A stretch of DNA of 64,000 nucleotides from NCBI RefSeq assembly GCF_900182545.1, contig NZ_FXTJ01000003.1, positions 372,001 through 436,000 on the forward strand, given 5' to 3'. Each line of letters begins with the position of its first letter. Within the stretch, counting starts at the first letter, position 1. This stretch comes from Geodermatophilus aquaeductus. Its GTDB lineage: Bacteria > Actinomycetota > Actinomycetes > Mycobacteriales > Geodermatophilaceae. A model generated the notes under the pieces. The model was not told the DNA's origin and did no database searches. It saw only the letters and a program-made list of their open reading frames with translations. Of this stretch, positions 1-8,126 are shown piece by piece. Both the position numbers and the translations under genes were made by a program.

Positions 1-598
1 GCTTGGCCAGCAGGTGCGAGACGTGGTTCTTCACGGTCTTCTCGGCGAGGAACATCCGCTGGCCGATCTGCCGGTTGGTCAGGCCCTCCCCGATCAGCTG
101 CAGGACCGTGCGCTCCTGCGCGGACAGCCGGGTCACCGGTCCGGTCGGCTCGACCGTCCGGCGCAGGCGGGCGAAGACCGCCGCCGTCGCCGCCGGGTCC
201 AGCAGCGACCCGCCGGCGGCGACCGTGCGCACGCCCTCGACGAGGTCCCGGCCGAGCACCTGCTTGAGCAGGTAGCCCGACGCGCCGGCGAGGATCGCGT
301 CGACCATCGCCTCGTCGTCGCTGTAGCTGGTCAGCACGACCAGCGCGAGGCCGGGCACGCGCGAGCGCAGCTCACGGCCGATGGTGATGCCGTCCCCGTC
401 GGGCAGCCGGACGTCGATGACGGCGACGTCGGGCCGCAGCGCCGGGACCCGCGCCAGCGCCTCCGCCGCGGTACCGGCCTCGCCCACGACGGTCAGGTCC
501 GGGGCGGCCCCGAGGACGGCGGCCACGCCCCGCCGCACGACCTCGTGGTCGTCGAGCAGGAAGACGGTCGTCGTGCGGGGCCTCCGGTCGGTCTCCAC
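1..598 (-). CDS. NarL/FixJ response regulator, DevR/DosR-like (3' end outside window)
   Basis: DNA-binding response regulator of a two-component system; the last part of its helix-turn-helix lies beyond position 1 (199 codons visible). The receiver domain (about residues 11-125) has the acidic pair D16/D17, the phospho-acceptor D62 in [12 protein letters not shown]90 and K112 in GYLLKQ. A GerE/LuxR-type helix-turn-helix starts near residue 150 with [19 protein letters not shown] and continues to NHVSHLLAK. The GTG start at 598 is chosen because GGAAGG stands 6 nt upstream. In mycobacteria DevR works with DevS/DosT kinases in the hypoxia response; here no kinase is visible and it may lie past the edge, so the signal is unknown. 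Confidence 0.85.
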   Translation of the reverse strand, partial: METDRRPRTTTVFLLDDHEVVRRGVAAVLGAAPDLTVVGEAGTAAEALARVPALRPDVAVIDVRLPDGDGITIGRELRSRVPGLALVVLTSYSDDEAMVDAILAGASGYLLKQVLGRDLVEGVRTVAAGGSLLDPAATAAVFARLRRTVEPTGPVTRLSAQERTVLQLIGEGLTNRQIGQRMFLAEKTVKNHVSHLLAK

Positions 599-717
599 CG
601 GTCGCCTTCCGTCCCCCGCCGCAGCGGCGCCCGGCCACCGGCCCGCCCGGTGGCGTCCCGTGGGTCGCAGGCTAGGCGCCGGAGCCGCCCCGCACACGGG
701 GTCGGAGGTCCCGGGTG

Positions 718-1110
718 TCAGGCGGCGTCGTCGACCGCGTCGTCGACCGCGTCGTCGACGGCCTCGTCCACCGCGTGGTCCGCGGCCGCGGCGTCCTGGA
801 GGCCGACCATGACCTCGTTGGTCTGCAGGGTGACCAGCCAGGCCAGCGCGTGGTCCTCCACCGGCCGGCCGGTGACCTGCGCGATGGCGTCGAGCTGGGC
901 GGCGACCAGCCCGCGGGCGGCCTGGTAGACGTCGGCCGCGGAGACGGCCATGTCGAGCTCGTCGAGCCAGAGCCGGCCGTCGGGCAGCACCCGGACGTCG
1001 GTCTGGCTGCCGACGCCGAGGTCGGCGGCGGCGCTGGTCAGGACGGACATGCCGGCGCGCAGCTCGGTCAGACGGCGGGAGCGGCGGTCGGGGGACGACG
1101 GCACGGACAT
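718..1110 (-). CDS. Hypothetical protein with acidic repeat tail
   Basis: A 130-residue protein of a family I do not recognise. ATG at 1110 is preceded by GAGAGGAG at a good distance. The middle (about residues 25-100) looks like a compact folded domain with [20 protein letters not shown] and a helical segment; there is no signal peptide or membrane segment. The C-terminus ends in [18 protein letters not shown], encoded by a 12-bp tandem repeat, so tail length probably varies between strains. It lies downstream of nothing obvious on its strand and is separated from the response regulator by about 120 bp; function unknown. Confidence 0.7.
   Translation of the reverse strand: MSVPSSPDRRSRRLTELRAGMSVLTSAAADLGVGSQTDVRVLPDGRLWLDELDMAVSAADVYQAARGLVAAQLDAIAQVTGRPVEDHALAWLVTLQTNEVMVGLQDAAAADHAVDEAVDDAVDDAVDDAA
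726..773. repeat. 12-bp tandem repeat, four units
   Basis: Units at 726-737, 738-749, 750-761 and 762-773; the first two are identical (GTCGTCGACCGC), the third and fourth differ at one and two positions. The repeat lies inside the 3' end of the hypothetical gene and encodes its VDDA-type acidic tail on the minus strand. Confidence 0.85.
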
Positions 1111-1296
1111 GACGTCTCCTCTCGGACGGGCCCGATGAGCTCGGGACGTGCCCTCAGAGTCGGCACCCCGGCGGCCGGGGTGGAGCCCTCCTGGGGCGCC
1201 CGCCGACCCCTGTGACGGGAGGGACGAGACGTTGCGTGCCCGACCCGCGCGGCAGGCCCTTCCCCCGGAACGCGCCGACCTGCACGATCCCCCGCC

Positions 1297-1728
1297 GTGA
1301 CCAGCCGCCCCGGGTGCACCCGACGACGCCAGCGCTCCAAGCGGAAGGGCGCGAGCAGCGCCGACAGCTCCTGCGACGGCTGCGAGAGCGGCTGCGACGC
1401 CATCAGCCTGTTCTCCCTGCTGTGGCTGGCCCTGCCCGCGGCGTTCGCGACCCCGGCCCCGGCCGGCACCCCGTGGGCGGCGCGCGGGGCGGTCCGGCTC
1501 GTCGTCGCCTACCGCGAGCGCGTCAGCCCCACCCGGCCGCCGTGCTGCCCGTTCACCCCGACCTGCTCGACCTACGGTCTCGAGGCGCTGCGGACGCACG
1601 GCGCCCTGCGCGGGCTGCGGCTGACCCTCGCCCGGCTGCGCCGCTGCCGCCCCGGAGCGGGCGGCAGTGACCCGGTGCCGGCCCTGGCCGGGACTCAGGC
1701 CACGACTCAGGCCACGACTCAGGCATAG
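1297..1728 (+). CDS. yidD: YidD-family membrane protein insertion efficiency factor with N-terminal extension
   Basis: Small protein expected to assist YidC/Sec membrane insertion. The YidD domain occupies about residues 68-128: VVAYRERVSPTRPPCCPFTP, then TCSTYGLEAL and RRCRPGAGGSDPVP. Unlike ordinary YidD (70-110 residues) it has roughly 65 extra N-terminal residues: a basic stretch, a cysteine cluster CDGCESGC at 26-33, then a hydrophobic segment ISLFSLLWLALPAAF. The C-terminus is a TQAT repeat. The gene is not in the usual rpmH-rnpA-yidD-yidC cluster, so it may be a second copy. GTG start at 1297 is the first in frame. It ends convergently, overlapping the neighbouring minus-strand gene by 10 bp. 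Confidence 0.8.
   Translation: MTSRPGCTRRRQRSKRKGASSADSSCDGCESGCDAISLFSLLWLALPAAFATPAPAGTPWAARGAVRLVVAYRERVSPTRPPCCPFTPTCSTYGLEALRTHGALRGLRLTLARLRRCRPGAGGSDPVPALAGTQATTQATTQA
1693..1725. repeat. 12-bp tandem repeat at the yidD 3' end
   Basis: ACTCAGGCCACG occurs at 1693-1704 and 1705-1716, with a partial third unit 1717-1725. It encodes TQATTQATTQA at the YidD C-terminus and contains the stop codon of the convergent MetE-like gene, so unit gain or loss would alter both protein ends. Confidence 0.8.
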
Positions 1729-2849
1729 CCCCACACCTCCTGGGCGACCTCGACGACGAGCGCCAGCTTGGCCACCTGCTCGTCGCGGGTCAGCGCGTTG
1801 CCCTCCACGGTCGAGGAGAACCCGCACTGCGGCGAGATCGCCAGCTGCTCGAGCGGGACGTGCCGCGCCGCCTCCTCGATGCGGCGCTTGAGGTCGTCCC
1901 TGCTCTCCAGCCCCGGCCGCTTCGTCGTCACCAGGCCCAGCACGACCCGCTTGCCCGGCGGCACGAAGCGCAGCGGCTCGAACCCACCGGAGCGGGCGTC
2001 GTCGTACTCGAGGAAGAACCCGTCGACCTCCAGGCCGCCGAACAGCGCCTCGGCGACGAAGTCGTAGCCGCCCTCCGCGACCCACGACGAGCGGAAGTTG
2101 CCGCGGCACAGGTGCGTGGTCACGGTCAGCCCCTCGGGACGGCCGGCCAGCGCGGCGTTGATCTGCCGGATGTAGCGCTCGTGCTGGTGCTCGGCGTCGC
2201 GGCCCTGGGCGGCGAGCTCGGCCCGCTGGGCGGGGTCGTTGAGGTAGGCCAGGCTGGTGTCGTCGAGCTGCAGGTAGCGGCAGCCCTGCGCGGCGATGCC
2301 CTGCACCTGCGAGGCGTAGGCGGCCGACAGCGCGTTCCAGAACGCGTCCTCGTCGGGGTAGACGGCCGGGTCGATCGCCGCCGCGCCACCGCGGTAGTGG
2401 ACCATCGACGGCGAGGGGATCGTGAGCTTCGCCGTCTGCCGATCGGTGACCAGGCCCTGCAGGTGGGCGAGGTCGCGGCCGAAGATCGGCTCCGGGATGC
2501 CCAGGGGACCGTCGACGTGCAACCCGGCCGGGGTGTAGTCCAGCGTCCCGTCGGCGTTCCGGAAGTGGACGACGATGTCCTCGCCGGTCACCCGGCTGAT
2601 GCCGTCGATGGCGTAGATGAAGTCCATGTGCCACGAGGCCCGGCGGAACTCGCCGTCGGTGGCGGTGCGCAGCCCGATGTCACCCTGCAGCCGGACGACG
2701 TCGGCGATCGCCTCGTCCTCGGCACCGCGCAGCTCGGCGTCGTCGATCTCCCCGGCGGCGTGGCGGGCGCGGGCCTCGAGCAGCGACGCGGGACGCAGCA
2801 GGCTGCCGACGTGGTCGGCGCGGAACGGCGGGCCGGAGGCATCGGTCAT
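1719..2849 (-). CDS. Cobalamin-independent methionine synthase (MetE core) family protein
   Basis: A 376-residue protein equivalent to the C-terminal catalytic half of MetE, without the N-terminal half. It starts FRADHVGSLLRP, typical of the family, and holds the likely zinc ligands in THLCRGN (His-x-Cys) and in SPQCGFSS (Cys), with LDDTSLAY and FLEYDD as further conserved segments. Such stand-alone cores transfer methyl groups to homocysteine or related thiols, often from a corrinoid or other donor rather than methyl-tetrahydrofolate; the donor here cannot be read. ATG at 2849. It lies downstream of the 5'-nucleotidase but is separated from it by a strong hairpin, so it probably has its own transcript. 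Confidence 0.85.
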   Translation of the reverse strand: MTDASGPPFRADHVGSLLRPASLLEARARHAAGEIDDAELRGAEDEAIADVVRLQGDIGLRTATDGEFRRASWHMDFIYAIDGISRVTGEDIVVHFRNADGTLDYTPAGLHVDGPLGIPEPIFGRDLAHLQGLVTDRQTAKLTIPSPSMVHYRGGAAAIDPAVYPDEDAFWNALSAAYASQVQGIAAQGCRYLQLDDTSLAYLNDPAQRAELAAQGRDAEHQHERYIRQINAALAGRPEGLTVTTHLCRGNFRSSWVAEGGYDFVAEALFGGLEVDGFFLEYDDARSGGFEPLRFVPPGKRVVLGLVTTKRPGLESRDDLKRRIEEAARHVPLEQLAISPQCGFSSTVEGNALTRDEQVAKLALVVEVAQEVWGYA

Positions 2850-2880
2850 GCCCGCGAGCCTCGCGCAGACCGCCTCCGGA

Positions 2881-2926
2881 CGCGCGTCGGCGGCGGCCCC
2901 CCGGAGAGGGCCGCCGCCGACGTGCG
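2881..2926 (-). terminator. Hairpin terminator behind the 5'-nucleotidase gene
   Basis: A 15-bp perfect stem (2885-2899 with 2908-2922) extends to 19 bp with one G-U pair and has an 8-nt loop. No U-tract follows, as is common in very GC-rich actinobacteria. It sits between the nucleotidase stop (2942) and the MetE-like start (2849). Confidence 0.7.
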
Positions 2927-2941
2927 GGGGTGCGGCTCGGC

Positions 2942-4681
2942 TCAGGCGACCGCGGTGATCCGGTCGAGCGCCGGTGCCGGCACCGGCGAGCTCGCGCCCA
3001 GGTAGGCGGTGAACGCGTCGAGGTCGATCGACGTCGTGACCGCGCCGGTCCCGTCCCTGAGCACGGTGAACCCGTCCCCGCCGCCGGCGAGGAAGTTGTT
3101 CACCGTGACCCGGTAGGTCTCCGACGCCACGACCGGCTCGCCACCGATGGTGACCGAGGCGTCCGGCACCTTGCTGCCGGTGCACGGGTCGGCGCCCGCG
3201 GCGGCCGCCGTCCCGCTCGCCGACACCTGGTACGCCACGCCGGCCGAGGCGTAGAGGACCCGGTTCACCTGGAACTGCTGCTCGAGCAGGCAGTTGAGCT
3301 GGGCGCCGGTCAGGTCGAGCGTGACCAGGTTGTTGGCGAAGGGCTGGACCGTGAACGCCTCCTCGTAGGTCACCTCACCCGCCAGCAGGTCGGCCCGCAC
3401 CCCGCCCGGGTTCATGAACGCCGCCACGGCTCCCTCGTCGAGGGTGTCGGCCAGCTGCGCGTCGGCGATGACGTTGCCCAGGGTCGACTCGGCGCCGTCG
3501 GCCACCGGCTCCTGCGCCCGGGTCAGGTCGGTGGCCACCGTGCCGACGACCTCGCCGGCGATCGGGCCCAGCGCCGTCCGGTACCGCTGGATCAGGGAGG
3601 TCTGCGCCGGGTCCCGCGGCACGTCGCGGGTGACGACGACGTTCTCCGCCGCGGCGGTGAGGACGTCGCCCGAGCGCCGGTCCACCGTCAGGTCGATGTC
3701 GGTGACCAGCCGGCCGGCGGAGCTGGCACTCGTGACCAGCTTGCCGTCGATCTCGCAGTTGTAGGCCTGGTGGGTGTGGCCGCTGACGACGACGTCGATG
3801 GCGTCGCTCATCCCGGTGGCGATGTCGGTGATCGGCCCGGTGAGCCCGGTGCACCCGTTGACGTCCCAGGAGCCCTGCGCCTGCTGCCCGCCCTCGTGGA
3901 GCAGGACGACGATGGTCTCGACGCCCTGGGCCTGCAGCTCCGCGGCGTAGCGGTTGGCCGTCTCCACCTCGTCGGCGAAGTCGAGGCCCGCGACACCCTG
4001 CTGGCTGACGATCTGCTCGGTGCCCTCGAGGGTCATGCCGATGAAGCCGATCGGCACGCCCTGCACCCGGTCGATCGCGTAGGGCGCCAGGAGCGGCTCG
4101 CCGGTCTCGGTGACGAAGGCGTTGGCCGAGAGGTACTGGAAGTCGGCGCCCTCGTACGGGGTGCCGTCGGCGCACCCGTCGACGGGGTGACAGCCGCCGT
4201 TCTGGATCCGCAGCAGCTCGGCCGCGCCCTCGTCGAACTCGTGGTTGCCGACGCTGGCGTAGTCCAGGCCGGCCAGCCCGAGGGCCTCGATGGCGGGCTC
4301 GTCGTGGAAGGCGGCCGACAGCAGCGGCGAGGCACCGATGAGGTCACCGGCCGCGACGGTGATGCTGTGGTGCTTGCGCTGCTCGGCGGCCAGCTGCTGC
4401 AGCTGGGTGGACAGGAACTCCACGCCGCCGGCGTCGACGGTCGGGGCCGGCAGCGGACCGCTACCGTCCGGGTCCGGGCCGGTCTGGATGCGGCCGCCCG
4501 AGCCGGTCGGCTCCTCGAGCTGGCCGTGGAAGTCGTTGAGGGCGAGGAGCTGGACGTCGACCGGCTTCGGGCCGTTCGGGGCCGCGCCGGCGGGTGCCAG
4601 GGCGGCCCCGACGACCAGGCCGGTCATCGTCGTCGTCACGGCCGCGGCCACGGTCGCGCGGCGCAGGACTGAGGGGCTCAT
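2942..4681 (-). CDS. Secreted bifunctional metallophosphatase/5'-nucleotidase
   Basis: A 579-residue exported hydrolase that releases phosphate from nucleotides. A signal peptide covers about residues 1-34 (basic start, hydrophobic core, AGAAPNG cleavage region). The metallophosphatase domain follows: LLALNDFHGQLE (metal ligands), VAAGDLIGASP, SVGNHEFDEG and VVSGHTHQAYN give the usual four metal-binding blocks. The C-terminal 5'-nucleotidase domain holds ENVVV, FMNPGGVRADL and NNFLAGGGDGF for base binding. ATG at 4681. I see no cell-wall anchor, so it is probably released or loosely attached. A phosphate-scavenging role is inferred from the family. Confidence 0.92.
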   Translation of the reverse strand: MSPSVLRRATVAAAVTTTMTGLVVGAALAPAGAAPNGPKPVDVQLLALNDFHGQLEEPTGSGGRIQTGPDPDGSGPLPAPTVDAGGVEFLSTQLQQLAAEQRKHHSITVAAGDLIGASPLLSAAFHDEPAIEALGLAGLDYASVGNHEFDEGAAELLRIQNGGCHPVDGCADGTPYEGADFQYLSANAFVTETGEPLLAPYAIDRVQGVPIGFIGMTLEGTEQIVSQQGVAGLDFADEVETANRYAAELQAQGVETIVVLLHEGGQQAQGSWDVNGCTGLTGPITDIATGMSDAIDVVVSGHTHQAYNCEIDGKLVTSASSAGRLVTDIDLTVDRRSGDVLTAAAENVVVTRDVPRDPAQTSLIQRYRTALGPIAGEVVGTVATDLTRAQEPVADGAESTLGNVIADAQLADTLDEGAVAAFMNPGGVRADLLAGEVTYEEAFTVQPFANNLVTLDLTGAQLNCLLEQQFQVNRVLYASAGVAYQVSASGTAAAAGADPCTGSKVPDASVTIGGEPVVASETYRVTVNNFLAGGGDGFTVLRDGTGAVTTSIDLDAFTAYLGASSPVPAPALDRITAVA

Positions 4682-4785
4682 GCAGGACTCCGGTGGTCGT
4701 GCGGCGGGGACGCCGGCCATCGCACCCGCGTCCGGTGACGCGAGTGTGACGGACCGGCACACCCCGGGCACGCCGGGGAGGCTCC

Positions 4786-5322
4786 TCAGCCGCTCGGCCG
4801 ACGGCTCCACGGCCGCACGCCCGACTCCCCCGACACCAGCCGCTCGGCGGCCGCGTAGACCAGCAGGCCGGGGACGACGAGCAGCGACGGCGGCAGCACC
4901 AGCGGCGCGGCAAGCACCGAGATCGCCAGGACACCCGGGGCGCTGAACACCCAGCCGGGCCGCCGCTCGGGATCGGTCAGCGCGCCCCAGCGGACGCCGG
5001 CCCACATGAGCCAGCGCAGCAGGACGGGCACGCCGGCCTCCCGCATCACCCGGCGGAAGACGCCGTCGGCCTGCCGGGAGGTGACCACCCCGGTGCGGAT
5101 GCCGACGGTGCACAGCCAGTCGTGCAGCACCGCGGCCAGGGTGTAGCGCCCCGACCGCGGCACCAGCCACAGCACCGGCCGCGGCACGCTGGCCAGGTCG
5201 GTGACGAAGCCCGCGGGGACGACGAAGCGGTCCCGCTCCCCCACGTAGGTCAGCGGCTCGACGAGCGTCCAGCCGTCGGCGCCGGCGGTGCGCAGCACCG
5301 CCGACGCCGGCTCGAACGGCAC
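4786..5322 (-). CDS. DUF1353 family protein
   Basis: A 178-residue DUF1353 protein, recognised by FVVPAGFVTDLASVPR and LAAVLHDWLC. This domain also occurs in phage tail regions, but nothing else phage-like is near. Residues about 125-160 are strongly hydrophobic (two short segments around VLAISVLAAPLVLPPSLLVV), so this copy may sit at the membrane. The GTG start at 5322 is preferred because it lies one base after the stop of the MFS transporter gene, a typical coupling arrangement; an ATG at 5361 would overlap that gene by 38 bp. Function is not known. Confidence 0.75.
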   Translation of the reverse strand: MPFEPASAVLRTAGADGWTLVEPLTYVGERDRFVVPAGFVTDLASVPRPVLWLVPRSGRYTLAAVLHDWLCTVGIRTGVVTSRQADGVFRRVMREAGVPVLLRWLMWAGVRWGALTDPERRPGWVFSAPGVLAISVLAAPLVLPPSLLVVPGLLVYAAAERLVSGESGVRPWSRRPSG

Positions 5323-5323
5323 G

Positions 5324-6829
5324 TCAGAGCCGCGGCCGGGCCGCGCCCTCGGCGCGGGCACCCGGACGGCGCGCGGCGAACGGCGTGGCGATGTCCTCGA
5401 GCGACTTGCCCTCCGCGTCGATGCCGAGCACCGCGGCCACGATCCCGCCGAGGACCATCACGGCCGCCCCGAGGAGGTAACCCCAGAACAGCCGGATCGG
5501 CTCCGAGCCGTCGCCGATCAGCGAGCCGTAGACGACCGGCCCGAGCGCGCCGAAGCACTGGGCGATGGCGAAGAAGACGGCGATCGCCTTGGCCCGGACC
5601 TCCATCGGGAAGATCTCGCTGACGGTCAGGTACGCCGAGCTGGCGCCGGCCGAGGCGAAGAAGAAGATGACCGACCAGGCGATGGTCTGCGTGTAGGCGT
5701 TGAGCACGTCGGCCTGGAAGAGCACCGCGGTGACCGCCAGCAGGACGCCGGACAGGATGTAGGTGCCGGCGATCATCTTCTTGCGGCCGACGGTGTCGAA
5801 CAGGTGCCCGAGCACGAACGGCCCGGCCAGGTTGCCCACGGCGAAGGCGATGAGGAACAGCGGCGCGTCGCCGGAGTCCACGTCGTAGTAGGTGCCCAGC
5901 ACCAGCACGTAGGTGAAGAAGATCGCGTTGTAGAGGAACGACTGGGTGATCATCAGCGTCGCGCCGTAGACCGCCCGCGCGGGGTACTCCTTGAACAGCA
6001 CCCGGGTCAGCGCCGCGTAGCCGATGTCCGGCGTCGGCTTGAGCTCGATCGCCCGGCTCTCGTCGACCGGCTCCAGCGTGCGGCCGCCGTGCTCGACCTC
6101 GTGCTCGATGTAGGCGATGGTCCCCTCGGCCTCCTCCTCGCGGCCGTGCATGACCTGCCAGCGCGGGCTCTCCGGCAGGTGCCGCCGGACCAGGAGGATG
6201 ACCAGGCCCAGCACCGGGCCGATGAGGAACGCGATCCGCCAGCCCACGCTGGGCTCGAAGGCGTTGAGCAGGATGAACGTGCCCAGGGTGCCGAGGACCG
6301 CGCCGCCCCAGTAGGTGCCGCTCACCATGATGTCGACCCGGCCGCGGTACTTCGCCGGGATGAGCTCGTCGATGGCGGAGTGGATGGCGGCGTACTCCCC
6401 GCCGATGCCCATGCCGGCGATGAACCGGGTGACGTAGAGGAAGGCCACCCAGCCCGGCCCGTTGCCGAGGGTGAGGGCGGTCAGGCCGCTGCCGATCAGG
6501 TAGACGGCGAGCGTGATCATGAACAGCTTGCGGCGGCCCAGCTTGTCCGACAGCCGGCCGAAGAACAGCGCGCCGACGACCTCGCCGAGCAGGTAGACGG
6601 TCGCGATCAGCCCGACCTCGGTCCCCGAGAGCCCGAGCGTCTCGGGCTCGGTCAGGCGGTCGACGACGGCGCCGGCGACGGTGATCTCCAGCCCGTCGAG
6701 GATCCAGGCCGTGCCCAGCGCGGCCACCATCCGGGTGTGGAACGGCGACCAGGGCAACCGGTCGATCCGTGCCGGGATGAGGCTGCGGATCACTCCCGGC
6801 GCTTCGGCCGGCTTCGACAGGCTCGTCAT
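5324..6829 (-). CDS. MFS transporter, sugar/metabolite:H+ symporter type
   Basis: A 501-residue 12-helix permease of the major facilitator superfamily. Signatures of the metabolite/sugar porter group are GRLSDKLGRRKLF between helices 2 and 3, RFIAGMGIGGEYAA in helix 4, and PESPRW after helix 6; the matching second-half motif is LFDTVGRKKM. ATG at 6829 has GGAGGT 7 nt upstream. The substrate cannot be told from sequence; aromatic acids, nicotinate and sugars are all seen in relatives. It is transcribed divergently from the iron redox enzyme gene, with a short palindrome in the shared region, and is followed by the coupled DUF1353 gene. Confidence 0.9.
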   Translation of the reverse strand: MTSLSKPAEAPGVIRSLIPARIDRLPWSPFHTRMVAALGTAWILDGLEITVAGAVVDRLTEPETLGLSGTEVGLIATVYLLGEVVGALFFGRLSDKLGRRKLFMITLAVYLIGSGLTALTLGNGPGWVAFLYVTRFIAGMGIGGEYAAIHSAIDELIPAKYRGRVDIMVSGTYWGGAVLGTLGTFILLNAFEPSVGWRIAFLIGPVLGLVILLVRRHLPESPRWQVMHGREEEAEGTIAYIEHEVEHGGRTLEPVDESRAIELKPTPDIGYAALTRVLFKEYPARAVYGATLMITQSFLYNAIFFTYVLVLGTYYDVDSGDAPLFLIAFAVGNLAGPFVLGHLFDTVGRKKMIAGTYILSGVLLAVTAVLFQADVLNAYTQTIAWSVIFFFASAGASSAYLTVSEIFPMEVRAKAIAVFFAIAQCFGALGPVVYGSLIGDGSEPIRLFWGYLLGAAVMVLGGIVAAVLGIDAEGKSLEDIATPFAARRPGARAEGAARPRL

Positions 6830-6901
6830 CGAGCACCTCCAGTTCGGGAACCGCGGCGCGCCGTACCCCGTTGGACACTGGTTGACGCGCGCAACGGCGA
6901 C

Positions 6902-6919
6902 GTCCACCGATCGGTCGAC
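6902..6919. promoter_or_regulatory. Palindrome in the MFS/redox-enzyme divergent region
   Basis: GTCCACCGATCGGTCGAC has a perfect 10-bp core ACCGATCGGT (6906-6915) and is symmetric at 16 of 18 positions. It lies about 73 bp from the MFS start and 65 bp from the redox-enzyme start, where a repressor site would be expected. No regulator gene is adjacent. Confidence 0.35.
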
Positions 6920-6979
6920 ACGGGACCGCCTGTGCGGCACTCCATCGCGCGCGGTGCATCGAACCCGCGGTCGCTGGGC

Positions 6980-8002
6980 ATGGCCCGGACCATGCGCCTG
7001 CCCGAGCCACGGGGCCCCCTCTCCGCCGCCCTCCGCGACGACCTGCCCGCCGGGTCGGTCTCCCCCGCCACCGTCGACCTGGCCCGCACCACCGCCGCGG
7101 ACAGCCCCGACCCGCTGCACGACGACGACCTGCAGCTGGCGCTGGCGCTCTGCTACGAGCTGCACTACCGCGGGTTCGACGGCGTCGACGACGCGCTCGA
7201 GTGGGACCCCGACCTGCTCACGCTGCGCGCGCACCTGGAGCGCCGGCACCTCGCGGCACTGCGCGAGCTCACCGGCCCGGTCGCCGTCAGCGGGGAGCCG
7301 GTGGACCAGCAGCTGACCGCGCTGATCGCCGCCGACGACGGCCCGTCGCTGTCGAGCTTCATGGCCAAGCGCGGCACCGCGGAGCAGTGGCGCGAGTACC
7401 TGACCCTGCGGTCGGTCTACCACCTCAAGGAGGCCGACCCGCACACCTTCGCCATCCCCCGGCTCTCCGGCCGCGCCAAGGCCGCGATGGTCGAGATCCA
7501 GGCCGACGAGTACGGCGGCGGTGCGCCCGAGCGCATGCACAGCGAGCTGTTCGCCGGGATGATGCGCGACCTCGGCCTCGACGCCGGCTACGGCGCCCTG
7601 TGGGACGACGCCCCGGCCGTCGCCTTCACCTCCGTCAACACCATGTCGCTGTTCGGCCTGCACCGGCGCTGGCGGGCCGCGGCGCTGGGGCACCTCGCCT
7701 GCGTGGAGATGACCTCCTCGGAGCCCAGCCGCCGCTACTCCGCCGGGCTGCGCCGGCTCGGCCACGACGCGACGACGACGGTCTTCTACGACGAGCACGT
7801 CGAGGCCGACGCCGTCCACGAGCAGATCGCCTCGGTCGACATGTGCGGCTCCCTGGTGGCCGAGGACCCCTCCCTCGCCGCGGACGTGCTCTTCGGCGCC
7901 GCCTGCTCCCTGGCCCTCGACGGGCTGGCCGCGCACCACCTGCTCGGCGCGTGGGAGGCCGGCCGCTCGGCCCTGCGCGGGAGGCGGGCGCTCGCGGCCT
8001 GA
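6980..8002 (+). CDS. Iron-containing redox enzyme (haem-oxygenase-like diiron fold)
   Basis: A 340-residue protein of the actinobacterial iron-containing redox enzyme family, all-helical with a haem-oxygenase-like fold. The C-terminal half has the likely metal ligands in [23 protein letters not shown] and [27 protein letters not shown] just before is also characteristic. Relatives with known activity oxidise or cleave small substrates using two iron atoms and oxygen; the substrate here is unknown. Start ATG 6980 or the in-frame ATG 6992 are both possible. In many actinobacteria this gene lies beside a CDGSH gene; here a chemoreceptor gene stands between them. Confidence 0.8.
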   Translation: MARTMRLPEPRGPLSAALRDDLPAGSVSPATVDLARTTAADSPDPLHDDDLQLALALCYELHYRGFDGVDDALEWDPDLLTLRAHLERRHLAALRELTGPVAVSGEPVDQQLTALIAADDGPSLSSFMAKRGTAEQWREYLTLRSVYHLKEADPHTFAIPRLSGRAKAAMVEIQADEYGGGAPERMHSELFAGMMRDLGLDAGYGALWDDAPAVAFTSVNTMSLFGLHRRWRAAALGHLACVEMTSSEPSRRYSAGLRRLGHDATTTVFYDEHVEADAVHEQIASVDMCGSLVAEDPSLAADVLFGAACSLALDGLAAHHLLGAWEAGRSALRGRRALAA

Positions 8003-8126
8003 GTCGCGATCGGGTCTCGCGTTCTGCGCCGGATCCGTTCCGGCTGCAGTCCGCGACACCGCTGCCGAACCTCTGGGCGCGAGGACCGCCGAACAGCGCG
8101 CGGTCCCCCGACCCCGGAGGACGACC

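Noticed and set aside
1-598. DosR-type binding boxes near the DevR-like gene or the Rv2629-like gene
   Set aside because: No good match to the known 20-bp DosR palindrome was seen in the intergenic regions read; the link to dormancy is only by homology.
4786-5322. DUF1353 gene as phage remnant
   Set aside because: Neighbours are metabolic genes and it is coupled to a transporter gene; no other phage signal.
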